Below are positions 1 through 5,746 of a stretch of DNA of 8,105 bases, in pieces. Position 1 is the first letter of the stretch. Every line of letters starts with the position of its first letter. Under the pieces are notes generated by a model that saw only the letters and a list, made by a program, of their open reading frames with translations, had not been told where the DNA came from and did not search any database. The stretch is from NCBI GenBank assembly GCA_023387695.1, contig JAEWHT010000111.1, positions 1-8,105 on the forward strand, read 5' to 3'. The translations under genes were made by a program, and so were the position numbers. Source of the DNA: Pseudomonadota bacterium (lineage in GTDB: Bacteria > Pseudomonadota > Alphaproteobacteria > Rhizobiales > Xanthobacteraceae).

Positions 1-310
1 GCCGCGGCCAGTGCGCGGTGTACATCACCGTCGAGCCACCGACGGCGTTATAGTTCACGACCTTGATCGGCGAATTGTCGTCGTTGATCGGATAATCCTC
101 GGGCCGGCCGCGGACGTTGGGGCTCGACGACCACTCGCCGTAGAACTTGGCTTCCCAGTCGCGGCCCGTGCTCGGATATTCCGCCGGGTTCATCCAGCCG
201 CCCTGCTCCAGGCAGAGAATGTGCATCTTGGTCTCGGCCAGCGACCATGCCACCGCAGCGCCAGATGCGCCGGCGCCGATGATCAGGACGTCCACGGGGT
301 CTTTCGTCAA
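1..310 (-). CDS. GMC-family FAD-dependent oxidoreductase, N-terminal part (cut by window edge)
   Basis: Only about the first 103 codons are in the window. GMC oxidoreductases (glucose/choline/gluconate dehydrogenase type) oxidise alcohols or sugars with a bound FAD. Seen here: a dinucleotide-binding GAGASG at residues 12-17 directly after a hydrophobic strand (DVLIIG), an acidic E35 ending the second strand (LCLEQGG), and a GMC-like VGGSTVMYT segment near residues 90-98. The start is taken as TTG at 310-308, because GGAGG lies 8 bases upstream (323-319) and the flavin fold begins straight after it. The nearby ATG (315-313) is in the same reading frame region only as ATG-TTT-TGA in another frame and stops at once. 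No signal peptide is visible. It diverges from the nuclease gene. The substrate cannot be assigned; a gluconate- or choline-dehydrogenase-like role is possible. Confidence 0.85.
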   Translation of the reverse strand, partial: MTKDPVDVLIIGAGASGAAVAWSLAETKMHILCLEQGGWMNPAEYPSTGRDWEAKFYGEWSSSPNVRGRPEDYPINDDNSPIKVVNYNAVGGSTVMYTAHWPR

Positions 311-318
311 AACATCTT

Positions 319-323
319 CCTCC
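319..323 (-). promoter_or_regulatory. Ribosome binding site fixing the TTG start of the GMC oxidoreductase
   Basis: GGAGG on the minus strand ends 8 bases before the TTG at 310. No usable ATG exists in this frame nearby, so this site decides the start. Confidence 0.7.
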
Positions 324-441
324 CGCCCTCGCCGCTTCCCGGGCGATTCGGCCTTGCTGGCTTGATCTACGCCCCGAACGATAGGGGCAGACCGATGGGC
401 GAGTAAAGGCTTGCGGGCGAATGTCGCACTTCGCACAGCGC

Positions 442-454
442 AGACCATTGGTCT
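442..454. repeat. Short inverted repeat in the divergent promoter region
   Basis: AGACC-ATT-GGTCT is a 5-bp-arm palindrome with a 3-base centre, located 55 bases before the nuclease start and 131 bases before the GMC start. It could be an operator for either gene. Arms this short arise by chance fairly often. The rest of the 311-508 gap shows no convincing -35/-10 pair. Confidence 0.3.
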
Positions 455-508
455 CGTCACGTCCGGGTGCTAGGAACGAGGGGCAAGAGCAATCGATAGC
501 GAGAAATT

Positions 509-1297
509 ATGTCCTCTAGGAATTCATTGGCCGCCGGCCGCGCCTTCGCGCTTGTTTTATTTCTCGCTCTGTCCGGATTTCTCGGGACCTCGAGCCCCGT
601 CGCCGCGCTGACCGCCGCTGCAACCGTCCGGGACGCCAATTCGATCCAGCTCGGCGACGTCACCTACCGGCTCGACGGCGTCGATGCGCCCGAGCTGGAC
701 CAGGTCTGCATCGACGATCACGCCGATCCCTGGACCTGTGGCATTGACGCCCGCGACCAGCTCAACAAGCTGATCGGCGGCAAACAAGTGCGCTGCGACG
801 ATGTCGGCCCTGAGAAGAATTTTGGCAAGCGCCATCGCGCGATCTGCACGGTCGAGGGCGACAAGGTCTCGTTGAACGAGCAGCTGCTCAAGCTCGGCTT
901 TGCCATCGCGCGCGAGCCCATCAAGGCCAACGTCAAGCCGGTGGCCGCCGACGCCAAGGCCGCATCGGCCGGCATCTGGAAGGGCTGCTTTGCTGCACCG
1001 CAAGAATTCCGTACCGGCAAGAAGGACGGCCAGCTGCTGGGCGCTGCCTGCCGCGCCGACCGCGACAAGGAGATTCGTGCGGTGCTGTTTCCGGAGGAGC
1101 TGACCGCGCCGCCGAGCTGCGCCATCAAGGGCAAGCTCGCGGTGCGCGCCCGCGTCACCGGCAATATCGGCATCTATCATCTGCGGGGCTGCCCGAGCTA
1201 CGCCGCGACCACCAAGCCGGATCGCTGGTTCTGCTCGGAGGACGACGCCCAGGCCTCGGGCTTCCGCAAGGCCTATAACTGCCGTCGGCCAAAGTGA
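509..1297 (+). CDS. Secreted staphylococcal-nuclease-like (thermonuclease) protein with Cys-rich C-terminal module
   Basis: 262 residues. The N-terminus is a Sec-type signal: a short basic start, a hydrophobic core at about 13-26 (FALVLFLALSGFLG) and a likely cleavage after VAA near 31-33, so the protein should act in the periplasm or outside the cell. Residues about 36-160 form an SNase OB-fold: YRLDGVDAPELDQ supplies R54, D59 and E62, which match R35, D40 and E43 of staphylococcal nuclease, and R108 in FGKRHRAIC is the best match to catalytic R87. The family cuts DNA and RNA with Ca2+. Residues about 204-258 form a second conserved segment (CAIKGKL, GNIGIYHLRGCPSY, WFCSEDDAQASGFRKAYNC), which I recall at the C-terminus of many rhizobial SNase-like proteins; its role is unknown to me. 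Several cysteines fit an oxidising compartment. The ribosome binding site is weak. The gene appears monocistronic. Confidence 0.85.
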   Translation: MSSRNSLAAGRAFALVLFLALSGFLGTSSPVAALTAAATVRDANSIQLGDVTYRLDGVDAPELDQVCIDDHADPWTCGIDARDQLNKLIGGKQVRCDDVGPEKNFGKRHRAICTVEGDKVSLNEQLLKLGFAIAREPIKANVKPVAADAKAASAGIWKGCFAAPQEFRTGKKDGQLLGAACRADRDKEIRAVLFPEELTAPPSCAIKGKLAVRARVTGNIGIYHLRGCPSYAATTKPDRWFCSEDDAQASGFRKAYNCRRPK

Positions 1298-1376
1298 ATT
1301 TTTGGTTCACGCAGCCGTGAGTGGTAGTCCGAGACAGTAATGATCCGGAATTGAACTGAAACGGGAGTTGCTGCAC

Positions 1377-1382
1377 CTATAT
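1377..1382 (+). promoter_or_regulatory. Possible -10 element for the candidate small RNA
   Basis: CTATAT matches the alphaproteobacterial housekeeping -10 consensus as I recall it and would place the start near 1388, exactly where the first hairpin begins. The best -35-like hexamer, TTGAAC at 1351-1356, is 20 bases away instead of the usual 17, so the promoter call is weak. Confidence 0.3.
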
Positions 1383-1386
1383 GTGT

Positions 1387-1504
1387 ACGCAAGCGCTTTG
1401 CGCGAGCGTTTCCTTGGCGGACGATCCTCATTGGATTGTCTTTGCTCGGGCGTTTCCTCCCTAGACTTGGGCCGCTTGTCACAAACAAGCGGCTCTTCTT
1501 TTTT
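1387..1504 (+). ncRNA. Candidate trans-acting small RNA with CCUCC/UCCU anti-Shine-Dalgarno motifs
   Basis: About 118 bases folding by eye into three hairpins. Hairpin 1 (1387-1409) has ACGC/GCGT outer and GCGC/GCGC inner stems around a TTT loop, with a symmetric AA/GA internal loop. Hairpin 2 is an 8-bp stem with one G-U pair (1420-1427 with 1433-1440) and a TCATT loop. Hairpin 3 is a 9-bp intrinsic terminator. The single-stranded linkers carry a repeated motif, CGAGCGTTTCCT (1403-1414) and CGGGCGTTTCCT (1447-1458); the second continues into TTTCCTCCC. A further TCCTC spans the side of hairpin 2. Such CU-rich anti-Shine-Dalgarno motifs are typical of several alphaproteobacterial sRNA families (for example alpha-r14 and CcsR). 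Alternatively it is the long 3' untranslated end of the nuclease mRNA, processed or not. I cannot say whether it belongs to a described Bradyrhizobium sRNA family. Confidence 0.45.
1471..1504 (+). terminator. Strong rho-independent terminator
   Basis: A perfect 9-bp stem GCCGCTTGT/ACAAGCGGC (1471-1479 with 1485-1493) with loop CACAA is followed by TCTTCTTTTTT (1494-1504). The T-rich tail exists only on the plus strand, so it stops transcripts from the nuclease gene and/or the candidate small RNA, not those from the cyo operon. Confidence 0.88.
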
Positions 1505-1530
1505 GTGCTGTCGTATAGGCCGGCTCTACC

Positions 1531-1616
1531 CGTCATGCCCGGGCTTGTCCCGGGCATCCACGTTCTTCGTGCCACACAGTAAGACGTGGATGGCCGGGTC
1601 AAGCCCGGCCATGACG
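1531..1616. repeat. Double-hairpin intergenic palindromic element (Bradyrhizobium-type)
   Basis: Two 33-base arms (1531-1563 and 1584-1616) are inverted copies of each other with three mismatches, around a 20-base centre. Each arm is itself a perfect 8-bp hairpin: TGCCCGGG/CCCGGGCA with loop CTTGT (1536-1556), and TGGCCGGG/CCCGGCCA with loop TCAAG (1591-1611). The sequence style (CGTCATGCCCGGGCTTG...) is one I recall as a very frequent intergenic repeat in Bradyrhizobium and Rhodopseudomonas. It sits between convergent genes and could help end transcripts of the cyo operon, although no T-tract follows on the minus strand. Confidence 0.85.
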
Positions 1617-1669
1617 ATGCGGAAACGTCAACGCATCAAAGCTCACTGCTCGGCCGCCACTAGCGCGCG

Positions 1670-2053
1670 CTAGCTGTGCATCCGAATAAACTGATCCATC
1701 GGAGGCATGTTCTGGTTGAGATGCGCCATGATCCACACGGTGCCGCCCACCACCAGGAAAACAACCAGAAGCCCAAAGGCGAGCGCCAGCACGTTGTTGG
1801 TGTTGTCAGGCCCTGTGGTGATGTGCAGGAAGAAGACGAGATGCACGCCCATCTGCGCGATCGCCAGCACGATCAGCGCGACGGGGATGGAAGGCTGCCA
1901 GACCAGATCCGTGCCCGCGATGAAGAACGACGTCGCGGTGAGCAGCAGCGCAAGGCCGAGACCGACGACATAGCCGATGATGCGTTCGCCGACGCTGTGC
2001 TGTTCTTCATCGCCGGGGGCGATGTCATGCTCGATGTGCGTCTGATCGCTCAT
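1670..2053 (-). CDS. cyoD: Cytochrome bo3 ubiquinol oxidase subunit IV
   Basis: 127 residues; the E. coli protein is about 109. It is the small membrane subunit that helps assemble and stabilise the quinol oxidase around the CuB site. Three membrane segments are visible at about 25-46, 55-78 and 87-110. Diagnostic stretches are QMGVHLVFFLHI (67-78) and VVGGTVWIMAHLNQNM (101-116), which match the CyoD family. A Met-rich hydrophilic tail (PPMDQFIRMHS) extends past the usual end. The start is ATG at 2053-2051: GGAGG lies 6 bases upstream (2064-2060), and this ATG overlaps the cyoC stop as ATGA. An open frame continues upstream to 2134, but that extension is antisense-like Arg-rich sequence inside cyoC and is rejected. 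It is the last gene of the operon. Confidence 0.95.
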   Translation of the reverse strand: MSDQTHIEHDIAPGDEEQHSVGERIIGYVVGLGLALLLTATSFFIAGTDLVWQPSIPVALIVLAIAQMGVHLVFFLHITTGPDNTNNVLALAFGLLVVFLVVGGTVWIMAHLNQNMPPMDQFIRMHS

Positions 2054-2691
2054 GCGCCACCTCCAAGCAAATAGACGACGGAAAACACGCCGACCCAGAT
2101 GATGTCGAGCGCATGCCAGAACAGCGCAAAGCACATCATCCGGCGCAGGACGTCGGCACGAAAGCCTTTTGCGAAGACTTGGGCCATCATGGTGAGCAGC
2201 CAGAGCACGCCGGCCGAGACATGCAGGCCGTGACAGCCGACCAGCGAGAAAAACGCGGTGAGGAAAGCGCTGCGCGATGGACCATAGCCGCGGGATACGA
2301 GATCGGCGAATTCGCGAAACTCTATCACGAGGAAAATGACCCCGAGCACGCAGGTCACGGCCATGCCGAGATAGAACCAGAACCTATTTCGAACATCGGC
2401 CGCGATGCTGGCCATACCGCAGGTAAAACTCGACAGCAGCAGGCAGACGGTCTCGATCGCGACGTTGCGCTGCTCGAAAATCTCCGAGCCCTTGGGGCCG
2501 TCGGCGGTCTGGCTGACCAGCACCGCATAGGCCGCAAAGAAGCAGGAGAACATCACGATGTCGGAGAGCAGGAACACCCAGAAGCCATAGGCAGTGACGA
2601 TCCGCTTCGGCGCGGGCCCAGGGTGCTCGACGACGACACCGATGTGATGCGGATCGGCATGCGCATGACTGAGGCTCGCGGTCATCGCCAT
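2050..2691 (-). CDS. cyoC: Cytochrome bo3 ubiquinol oxidase subunit III
   Basis: 213 residues, the usual length for CyoC. It is a COX3-family integral membrane subunit without cofactors that supports subunit I. Five membrane segments are visible at about 31-58, 80-99, 103-124, 142-170 and 186-209. Family signatures are YGFWVFLLSDIVMFSCFFAAY (about 35-55), EFREF with conserved E124, SLVGCHGLHVSAG (149-161) and FWHALDIIWVGVF (191-203). The N-terminal 30 residues are His/Pro-rich and predicted cytoplasmic. The start at ATG 2691 shares one base with the cyoB stop (TGATG), a classic coupling arrangement; a second ATG two codons later is an alternative. The stop overlaps the cyoD start by four bases. 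Confidence 0.96.
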   Translation of the reverse strand: MAMTASLSHAHADPHHIGVVVEHPGPAPKRIVTAYGFWVFLLSDIVMFSCFFAAYAVLVSQTADGPKGSEIFEQRNVAIETVCLLLSSFTCGMASIAADVRNRFWFYLGMAVTCVLGVIFLVIEFREFADLVSRGYGPSRSAFLTAFFSLVGCHGLHVSAGVLWLLTMMAQVFAKGFRADVLRRMMCFALFWHALDIIWVGVFSVVYLLGGGA

Positions 2692-4691
2692 CAGATCGCC
2701 CCCGCCATGCTGACGAGGCTGCGCCGCTCCTCGAGATTGACACGGTCGATCGCGGCGACCTCCGCGGCCGGAATGACGTATTCGTCATGGTCGCGCCAGG
2801 CGAAGACGACGAAGGTCGCAAAAGCGCCGATGCCGCCCAAAATCACCATCCACCAGATGTGCCATATCAGTGCGAAGCCCATGATGGTGGCGAAGAACGC
2901 GCAGACAAAGCCGGTCGGCGAGTTCCTGGGCATCTCGATGTCATGATATTCGGGCGGCTCATGCTCAAGCGATTGCTGTTGGGCATGGATCTTCATGTCC
3001 CAATAAGCGTCCTCGCCACGCACGTCGGGATGAAAGGCGAAGTTGAACACCGGCGGCGGCGACGAGGTCGCCCATTCCAGCGATCGGCCGTCCCAGGGAT
3101 CGCCGGTGCGGTCGCGCAGCGCCTCGCGATTCCTGATGCTGACCACGAGCTGCATGATCTGGCAGATGACGCCGATCGAGAGCACGGCCATCCCGATCGC
3201 CGCAACGATCATCCACGGCCGCCACTCCGCGACATCATAATGCTGCATGCGCCGCGTCATGCCGAGCATGCCGGCCACATAGAGCGGCACGAAAGTGATG
3301 TAGAAGCCCGAGAAGGTAAACCAGAACGCGAGCTTGCCCCAGCGCTCGTCAAGACGAAAGCCGAACGCTTTGGGAAACCAGTACTCAAAACCGGCGAAAG
3401 CGCCAAACAGCACGCCGCCGATGATGACGTTGTGGAAGTGCGCAACCAGGAACATGCTGTTGTGGAGCATGAAATCCGCCGGCGGCACTGCAACCAGCAC
3501 GCCCGTCAAACCGCCGATGATGAAGGTGACCATGAAGCCGACCGCCCACAGCATCGGCGTCGCGAAGCGGATGCGGCCGCCATACATCGTGAACAACCAG
3601 TTGTAGATCTTCACGCCCGTCGGCACGGCGATAATCATGCTGGCGATGCCGAAGATGGCATTCACATCAGGGCCCGCCCCCATCGTGAAGAAATGATGCA
3701 GCCAGACCATGAAGGAGATGACGCAGATCGCCATGGTCGCCAGCACCATGGAGCGGTAACCAAACAGCGCTTTGCCAGAGAAAGTCGAGACCACTTCGGA
3801 GAAGATGCCGAAGGCGGGCAGCACCAGGATGTAGACCTCCGGATGCCCCCAAGCCCAGATCAGGTTCATGAACATCATGATATTGCCGCCGGCTTCATTG
3901 GTGAAGAAGTGGAAACCGAGGTAGCGGTCGAGCAGCAGCATCGCGAGGGTCGCGGTGAGAATTGGAAATGCCGCGACGATCAGCAGGTTCGAGGCCAGCG
4001 TAGTCCAGCAGAACATCGGCATACGCAAATAATTCATGCCCTTGGTGCGCAGCTTCAGCACCGTCGTGACCAGGTTGATGCCGGCCACCAGCGTCCCGAC
4101 GCCGGAGATCTGCAGCGACCAGGCGTAGTAATCGACACCGACGCCGGGCGAATAGGACAGCTCCGACAGCGGCGGAAAGGCGAGCCAGCCGGTGCGCGCG
4201 AACTCACCGATCACCAGCGAGAGGTTGACCAGCAGCGCGCCGGTCGCGGTCAGCCAGAACCCAACAGAATTCAGCGTCGGAAACGCGACGTCACGCACGC
4301 CGAGCTGCAGCGGCACGACCAGATTCATCAGCCCGATCACGAACGGCATCGCCACGAAGAAGATCATGATGGTGCCGTGCGCCGAGAAGATCTGGTTGTA
4401 GTGCTCGGGCGGAAGGTAGCCTTGCGACTGATAGGCGATCGCCTGTTGGATTCGCATCATGATGGCATCGCTGCCGCCGCGCAGCAGCATCACGGAGGCC
4501 AGCAGGATGTACATCACGCCGATGCGCTTGTGATCGACGCTGGTGATCCATTCGTGCCAGAGATAGGGCAGATGGCCTTTCACGACGACCCAGATCAGCA
4601 CCGCGAGGATCCCGATCAGTACCACGCCGCCAGCGACGAGCGGAATGGGCTGATCGAAAGGGATGGCCGACCAGTCGAGCTTACCGAGCAT
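2691..4691 (-). CDS. cyoB: Cytochrome bo3 ubiquinol oxidase subunit I (heme-copper catalytic subunit)
   Basis: 666 residues, matching E. coli CyoB (663). It reduces O2 to water with electrons from ubiquinol and pumps protons across the inner membrane. All key residues can be placed, each one lower than E. coli numbering after position 75: quinol-site R71, D75 and H97; low-spin heme ligands H105 and H420; D-channel D134; CuB ligands H283, H332 and H333, with the cross-linked Y287 and E285 in WGHPEVY; K-channel K361 in PTGVK; high-spin heme ligand H418 in AHFHN. The C-terminal extension (about 520-666) with GDPWDGRSLEWATSSPPP is typical of bo3 enzymes. The start is ATG 4691, because GGAGG lies 5 bases upstream (4701-4697); an ATG at 4721 in the same frame lacks such a site. 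The gene overlaps the cyoA end by 11 bases. Confidence 0.97.
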   Translation of the reverse strand: MLGKLDWSAIPFDQPIPLVAGGVVLIGILAVLIWVVVKGHLPYLWHEWITSVDHKRIGVMYILLASVMLLRGGSDAIMMRIQQAIAYQSQGYLPPEHYNQIFSAHGTIMIFFVAMPFVIGLMNLVVPLQLGVRDVAFPTLNSVGFWLTATGALLVNLSLVIGEFARTGWLAFPPLSELSYSPGVGVDYYAWSLQISGVGTLVAGINLVTTVLKLRTKGMNYLRMPMFCWTTLASNLLIVAAFPILTATLAMLLLDRYLGFHFFTNEAGGNIMMFMNLIWAWGHPEVYILVLPAFGIFSEVVSTFSGKALFGYRSMVLATMAICVISFMVWLHHFFTMGAGPDVNAIFGIASMIIAVPTGVKIYNWLFTMYGGRIRFATPMLWAVGFMVTFIIGGLTGVLVAVPPADFMLHNSMFLVAHFHNVIIGGVLFGAFAGFEYWFPKAFGFRLDERWGKLAFWFTFSGFYITFVPLYVAGMLGMTRRMQHYDVAEWRPWMIVAAIGMAVLSIGVICQIMQLVVSIRNREALRDRTGDPWDGRSLEWATSSPPPVFNFAFHPDVRGEDAYWDMKIHAQQQSLEHEPPEYHDIEMPRNSPTGFVCAFFATIMGFALIWHIWWMVILGGIGAFATFVVFAWRDHDEYVIPAAEVAAIDRVNLEERRSLVSMAGAI

Positions 4692-5577
4692 CGTGGCCTC
4701 CACTGTGGGGACGGCCGGCATCGGAGACGAGCTCCGGACCCGGCCCGGGTGGAATGTGCTGGTTTGCGATCAGGTCGAACAGGCGTGGGTCGTCGAGGCG
4801 ATACGTCGGCCTGCCCTTCTCGATGCCCTGCTGCATCAGCTTTTTGTAGCTGTCCTCGTTGAGCACGGCGTCGGTCTTCGCCGTGGTCGCGACCCAGTCC
4901 GGAAACGACAGCGGCGAGATCACGTTGACGTCGAACATCATATCCGGAAAGCCATCGCCGGAGAAATGCGCCGACAAGCCCTTGAGCTTGCCCTCATTGT
5001 CGGCGCGCAGGTTCAGCTTCGTCACCATGCCGTTCATGGTGTAGATCATGCTGCCGAGCTGCGGGATGAAGAACGTGTTCATCACGCTCGACGACGTCAG
5101 CTGGAAATTCAGCTCGGCTCCGGCGGGCACCGTCAGCGTGTTAACGGTGGCGATGCGCTGGTCGGGATAGATGAAGAGCCATTTCCAGTCGAGCGAGACG
5201 GCCTGGATGCGCACCGGGCTGCCTGTGCCCGGCACCGGTGCTGCGGGATCGAGCTGATGCGAGCCGATCCAGGCGACGCCGCCGAGCAGGATCACTGTGA
5301 GCGCGGGGATCGCCCACACCACCATCTCGACGCGACCGGAATAGACGAAATCGGGCTGGAAGCGCGCCTTCGGATTGGAGGCGCGAAACCAGAACGCAAA
5401 CGCCAGGATCGCGGCAATGGTCGGCACCACGATCGCGAGCATGATGACGACGGAATCGACCAGGATGGTGCTGTTGGCGGCAGCCACCGGCCCTTGTGGA
5501 TCGAGCAGATTCATCGGCAAGCCACTGGCGAAAGGGAGACCCCGAGGGCAGCGTAACGCCAAAGACGCCCCCGCCAC
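4681..5577 (-). CDS. cyoA: Cytochrome bo3 ubiquinol oxidase subunit II
   Basis: 298 residues from GTG 5577, or 277 from ATG 5514. It is the COX2-like subunit with two membrane helices (about 39-63 and 86-105) and a periplasmic cupredoxin domain. DWKWLFIYPDQRIATVN (130-146), SSSVMNTFFIPQLGSMIYTMNGM (162-184) and SAHFSGDGFPDMMF (202-215) match CyoA. In the last stretch the CuA cysteines of cytochrome c oxidases are absent, which supports quinol as donor. The C-terminal COX aromatic-rich region is present, followed by a His/Gly tail. The start is uncertain. Neither GTG 5577 nor ATG 5514 has a clear Shine-Dalgarno. In-frame ATGs at 5646 and 5631 are followed by a TGA at 5619-5617. The bases between read as a signal-peptide-like VRNRLHATAFVAGASLALRC. 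E. coli CyoA is a lipoprotein; here the Cys is preceded by Arg, a poor lipobox. Confidence 0.93.
   Translation of the reverse strand: MAGASLALRCPRGLPFASGLPMNLLDPQGPVAAANSTILVDSVVIMLAIVVPTIAAILAFAFWFRASNPKARFQPDFVYSGRVEMVVWAIPALTVILLGGVAWIGSHQLDPAAPVPGTGSPVRIQAVSLDWKWLFIYPDQRIATVNTLTVPAGAELNFQLTSSSVMNTFFIPQLGSMIYTMNGMVTKLNLRADNEGKLKGLSAHFSGDGFPDMMFDVNVISPLSFPDWVATTAKTDAVLNEDSYKKLMQQGIEKGRPTYRLDDPRLFDLIANQHIPPGPGPELVSDAGRPHSGGHDAR
4697..4701 (-). promoter_or_regulatory. Ribosome binding site fixing the cyoB start
   Basis: GGAGG on the minus strand lies 5 bases before ATG 4691 and inside the 3' end of cyoA. It favours 4691 over the upstream in-frame ATG at 4721. Confidence 0.75.
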
Positions 5578-5746
5578 AAACGCAGTTGCGTGAAGACGGT
5601 TCCGAACAATCGCCGCTCAACCGCGGCTCATCTCGCCGGGCGGCATGCAATTCCGTGCGATGTCAATGACATCGACGCGTGACGGCCGGCCTTCTCAGCT
5701 TCCCACCGCGTTGCTAACTTGCACGAAAATAACGGGATGGAACGGG
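5578..5746. promoter_or_regulatory. Divergent regulatory region between cyoA and the SDR operon
   Basis: 169 bases separate the two divergent starts. The region holds a 17-bp palindrome (5658-5674) and a tandem 9-of-10-base direct repeat AACGGGATG(G/C) at 5731-5750 that contains the SDR start. On the cyo side it also holds a nine-codon open frame, ATG 5646 to TGA 5617, in frame with cyoA. TTGACA (a perfect -35) appears on the minus strand inside the palindrome, but no acceptable -10 lies 16-18 bases from it. I could not place a convincing promoter for either operon. Confidence 0.5.
5658..5674. promoter_or_regulatory. 17-bp palindrome, candidate operator
   Basis: CGATGTCAATGACATCG has perfect 8-bp arms around one central base. 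It is 81 bases from the GTG of cyoA and 73 bases from the SDR start, well placed to control either or both operons. It does not match the FNR-type TTGAT-N4-ATCAA box or the other operator consensuses I tried, so the binding protein is unknown. Confidence 0.5.

Larger units (their letters stand above)
1298..1669. other. 372-base convergent intergenic region
   Basis: This gap lies between the 3' ends of the nuclease gene and the cyo operon. It contains no convincing protein-coding gene. From left to right it holds an untranslated stretch with a weak 5-bp hairpin (1307-1320), a candidate small RNA (about 1387-1504) ending in an intrinsic terminator (1471-1504), and a double-hairpin palindromic repeat (1531-1616). 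A perfect 14-bp palindrome (CTAGCGCGCGCTAG, 1660-1673) covers the stop codon of the last cyo gene. Confidence 0.8.

Noticed and set aside
1307..1320. Hairpin TCACG-CAGC-CGTGA shortly after the nuclease stop
   Set aside because: The stem is only 5 bp and no T-run follows, so it does not qualify as the nuclease terminator; the one at 1471-1504 is far stronger.
1660..1673. Perfect 14-bp palindrome CTAGCGCGCGCTAG over the cyoD stop
   Set aside because: It is self-complementary without a loop and has no T-tract, so it is not a terminator; an alternating GC core is common in such DNA. Noted only as part of the intergenic description.
2054..2134. Upstream extension of cyoD
   Set aside because: The extra residues are encoded inside cyoC in another frame and have no family match; the ATG at 2053 has a good GGAGG and overlaps the cyoC stop.
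2113..2946. 277-codon plus-strand open frame opposite cyoC and the end of cyoB
   Set aside because: Low-complexity polar composition and no recognisable motif; it is a shadow of cyoC/cyoB.
2787..4862. 691-codon open frame on the plus strand opposite cyoB
   Set aside because: Its product is rich in His, Asp, Arg and Gln without any domain, as expected from the complement of a hydrophobic, high-GC membrane protein gene. The minus strand encodes an unmistakable CyoB here.
5645..5746. Upstream extension of the first SDR to ATG 5645
   Set aside because: The extra 34 residues do not resemble SDR sequence and would run through the palindrome; the fold begins right after ATG 5747.
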